A DNA stretch of 64,000 nt. It comes from Acinetobacter sp. ANC 3929. GTDB taxonomy: Bacteria; Pseudomonadota; Gammaproteobacteria; Pseudomonadales; Moraxellaceae. Of this stretch, positions 62,114 through 64,000 are shown piece after piece. Both the position numbers and the translations under genes were made by a program. Every line of letters begins with the position of its first letter. Position 1 is the stretch's first letter. The stretch lies in contig NZ_KB849999.1 in the NCBI RefSeq assembly GCF_000369405.1, positions 248,001-312,000 of the forward strand, in the 5' to 3' direction. Under the pieces are notes generated by a model. That model ran no database searches. It was not told where the DNA came from and saw nothing but the letters and a program-made list of their open reading frames with translations.

Positions 62114-64000
62114 TTAAAGCGCAGCAATCTGCTCCATACTTTGCTTAATCTTCATTAATTGATCAGCGAACTCAGCCAGTTTCACTTTTTCACCTTCAAC
62201 CACGGCTGCTGGTGCTTTCGCTACAAAGCCTTCATTCGAAAGTTTATTGGCAATTTGATCATGTTGCTTTTGAACTTTATCCAAGTCTTTCTGCAAACGG
62301 CCCAATTCAGCTTTAGGATCAATCAAGCCTTTCATTGGTACAAATACCGAAGCATGGCTGACAACGCTAGAGCAAGACAACGGTGGCTCTTGCTCATTGC
62401 TTAAGAACTCAATGCTTTCAACTTTAGCCAATGCTTTGAATAAAGCTTCGATACGGATGATTTGCTCACGCTCAGCATCAGAAATATTCTTGAGTAATAC
62501 AGGCAATAAACGCGCATTACCTAAGCCCATTTCACCACGAATATTACGTACTGCACCAATCAAACCTTGTAACCACTGCATATCTGCTTCAGCTTGATCA
62601 TTCACTTTCGCTTGATCAGGCACAGGGTATTGCGCAGTCATAATCGTCGCACCGCCTTTGCCTAACATCGGCGCAAGCGTTTGCCAGATTTCTTCAGTCA
62701 AATACGGCATCAACGGATGTGCCAAACGTAAAGACGCTTCCATTACCGCAAGTAACACACGGCGAACTTCCGCTTTACGCTCTTCAGATACATTGGCATC
62801 GTTCAAAACAGGTTTGGTTAACTCAACGTACCAGTCACAGTATTCATTCCAGATAAAGTCATAGATCGCTTGCGCAGCAAGGTCTAAACGATACGTAGCG
62901 AATGCTTGATGTACCGCAGCTTCTGCTTTTTGCAAACGGCTCATGATCCATTTTTCTGGAAGTTCCCACAGCTCAGGACGCGCTTCTTGAGCAACCGTTT
63001 GACCTTCAACATTCATCAGCACGAAACGGGTCGCGTTCCAGATTTTGTTGGCAAAGTTACGGTAACCTTCAACACGTTTCATATCAAACTTAATGTCACG
63101 ACCTGTATTCGCCAATGCACAGAACGTGAAACGAACTGCATCGGTACCATAAGCTTGAATGCCTTCTGGAAATTCTTTACGGGTTGATTTTTCAATCTTC
63201 GCCGCTTGTTTCGGATTCATTAGACCTGTAGTACGTTTTTGTACCAAAGTCTCAAGGTCAACACCGTCAATCAAGTCCAGTGGATCAAGTACGTTACCCT
63301 TAGACTTCGACATTTTTTGACCTTCGCCATCACGAACCAGACCGTGAACATAGACCGTTTTAAACGGGACTTGTGGTGTACCATCTTCATTCTTCATGAA
63401 GTGCATCGTAAACATGATCATACGAGCAACCCAGAAGAAGATGATGTCAAAGCCTGTCACCAATACATCAGTTGGGTGGAACGTATTGAGGAAATAGTTT
63501 TCCGCATCTTTCTTGGCATCGCCAGTCCAACCTAAAGTTGAGAACGTCCAAAGCGCAGAAGAGAACCACGTATCCAGTACATCTTCATCTTGGCTTAACA
63601 CAACATCAGCAGGGATGTTGTTTTTAGCACGGACTTCCGCTTCGTCACGACCAACATAGATGTTACCTTCAGCGTCGTACCAAGCTGGGATACGGTGACC
63701 CCACCAAAGCTGACGAGAGATACACCAGTCTTGGATGTTGTTCATCCACGCCATGTACATGTTGCTGTACTGTTCAGGAACAAACTTGATACGACCATCT
63801 TGAACTGCTTCAATTGCAGGTTGAGCCAATGGTGCAATTTTTACATACCATTGGTCTGTCAATAACGGCTCAACGATTACACCTGAACGGTCACCGCGAG
63901 GTGGCTTCAAGGTATAAGGTTGGATTTGATCTAACCAGCCTTCAGCTTCGGCTTGTTCAACCAGTTTTTTACGTGCGTCAAAACGCTCTAAACCGATATA
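62114..64000 (-). CDS. valS: Valyl-tRNA synthetase (N-terminal part outside window)
   Basis: Class I aminoacyl-tRNA synthetase charging tRNA-Val. The visible 628 codons hold the catalytic KMSKS motif (GQKMSKSKGNVLDPLDLIDG), the editing-to-catalytic region WWGHRIPAWYD with CISRQLWWGH, the anticodon-binding domain (WIMSRLQKAEAAVHQAF) and the C-terminal coiled-coil arm (AELGRLQKDLDKVQKQHDQIANKLSNEGFV). The frame is open to the right window edge (it reads YIGLERFDARKKLVEQAE there), so the gene continues beyond 64000; HIGH is not visible. Confidence 0.96.
   Translation of the reverse strand, partial: YIGLERFDARKKLVEQAEAEGWLDQIQPYTLKPPRGDRSGVIVEPLLTDQWYVKIAPLAQPAIEAVQDGRIKFVPEQYSNMYMAWMNNIQDWCISRQLWWGHRIPAWYDAEGNIYVGRDEAEVRAKNNIPADVVLSQDEDVLDTWFSSALWTFSTLGWTGDAKKDAENYFLNTFHPTDVLVTGFDIIFFWVARMIMFTMHFMKNEDGTPQVPFKTVYVHGLVRDGEGQKMSKSKGNVLDPLDLIDGVDLETLVQKRTTGLMNPKQAAKIEKSTRKEFPEGIQAYGTDAVRFTFCALANTGRDIKFDMKRVEGYRNFANKIWNATRFVLMNVEGQTVAQEARPELWELPEKWIMSRLQKAEAAVHQAFATYRLDLAAQAIYDFIWNEYCDWYVELTKPVLNDANVSEERKAEVRRVLLAVMEASLRLAHPLMPYLTEEIWQTLAPMLGKGGATIMTAQYPVPDQAKVNDQAEADMQWLQGLIGAVRNIRGEMGLGNARLLPVLLKNISDAEREQIIRIEALFKALAKVESIEFLSNEQEPPLSCSSVVSHASVFVPMKGLIDPKAELGRLQKDLDKVQKQHDQIANKLSNEGFVAKAPAAVVEGEKVKLAEFADQLMKIKQSMEQIAAL

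Noticed and set aside
1..64000. CRISPR array, prophage or integron in the window
   Set aside because: No regularly spaced repeats, no phage structural or integrase genes, and no attC-like arrays were seen; the only mobile element is the IS at 27615-28888.

Overview
The window looks like chromosomal DNA of an Acinetobacter species. The base composition is AT-rich (about 40% GC by eye). The wax ester synthase/diacylglycerol acyltransferase reads almost residue for residue like AtfA of Acinetobacter baylyi, and the pmrCAB, kdpABCDE, AlkK-type ligase, Gram-negative porin and gltIJKL genes are all of gammaproteobacterial, Acinetobacter-like type. I cannot name the species from the sequence alone.

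Layout. 1-2.5 kb: end of the mre cell-shape operon (mreD), maf and rng. 2.6-9 kb: a small conserved-looking protein, atfA (storage lipid synthesis), cysH (sulfate reduction), thrH, and two tandem FadL-type outer-membrane channels, one with a large loop insertion. 9.4-17.2 kb: complete kdpABC-kdpDE potassium transporter with its two-component system. 17.2-24 kb: AlkK-type acyl-CoA ligase, a CsgG-DUF4810-DUF799 lipoprotein trio, and a coniferyl-aldehyde dehydrogenase divergent from an AraC-type regulator. 24.4-29 kb: a CitMHS carboxylate transporter plus porin, then a PAP2 phosphatase gene split by a complete 1,274-bp IS3-family element with a 3-bp target duplication. 29.2-36.5 kb: glutamine-synthetase-like enzyme, tRNA-Arg(CCT), a PAAR-protein/lipoprotein pair sandwiched between two copies of a terminator, an amino-acid permease, a solitary prpF, and ispA. 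36.7-43 kb: YjbR protein, SPFH/NfeD pair, patatin lipoprotein, PlsC-type acyltransferase, AmpG-like MFS transporter and a second porin. 43.4-48.7 kb: pmrCAB (lipid A phosphoethanolamine modification) followed by a Bud32/WaaP-like kinase and a PAP2 phosphatase. 48.9-53.8 kb: gltIJKL glutamate/aspartate ABC transporter and an ammonium transporter. 54-60.8 kb: a ketone-body/short-chain acid locus (atoE, CoA-transferase subunits, LysR regulator, GntP-type permease, 3-hydroxybutyrate dehydrogenase). 60.9-64 kb: a J-domain-like protein and the 3' part of valS.

The most interesting accessory region is 30.7-32.5 kb. A protein with an N-terminal PAAR spike domain and an unassigned C-terminal domain overlaps by 4 bp a small lipoprotein gene. 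The pair has the architecture of an orphan type VI secretion effector/immunity cassette. It is bounded by a 57-bp imperfect direct repeat that is the permease stop-codon/terminator region, which suggests a gain by recombination at that terminator. No T6SS structural genes lie in the window, so the effector role is inference.
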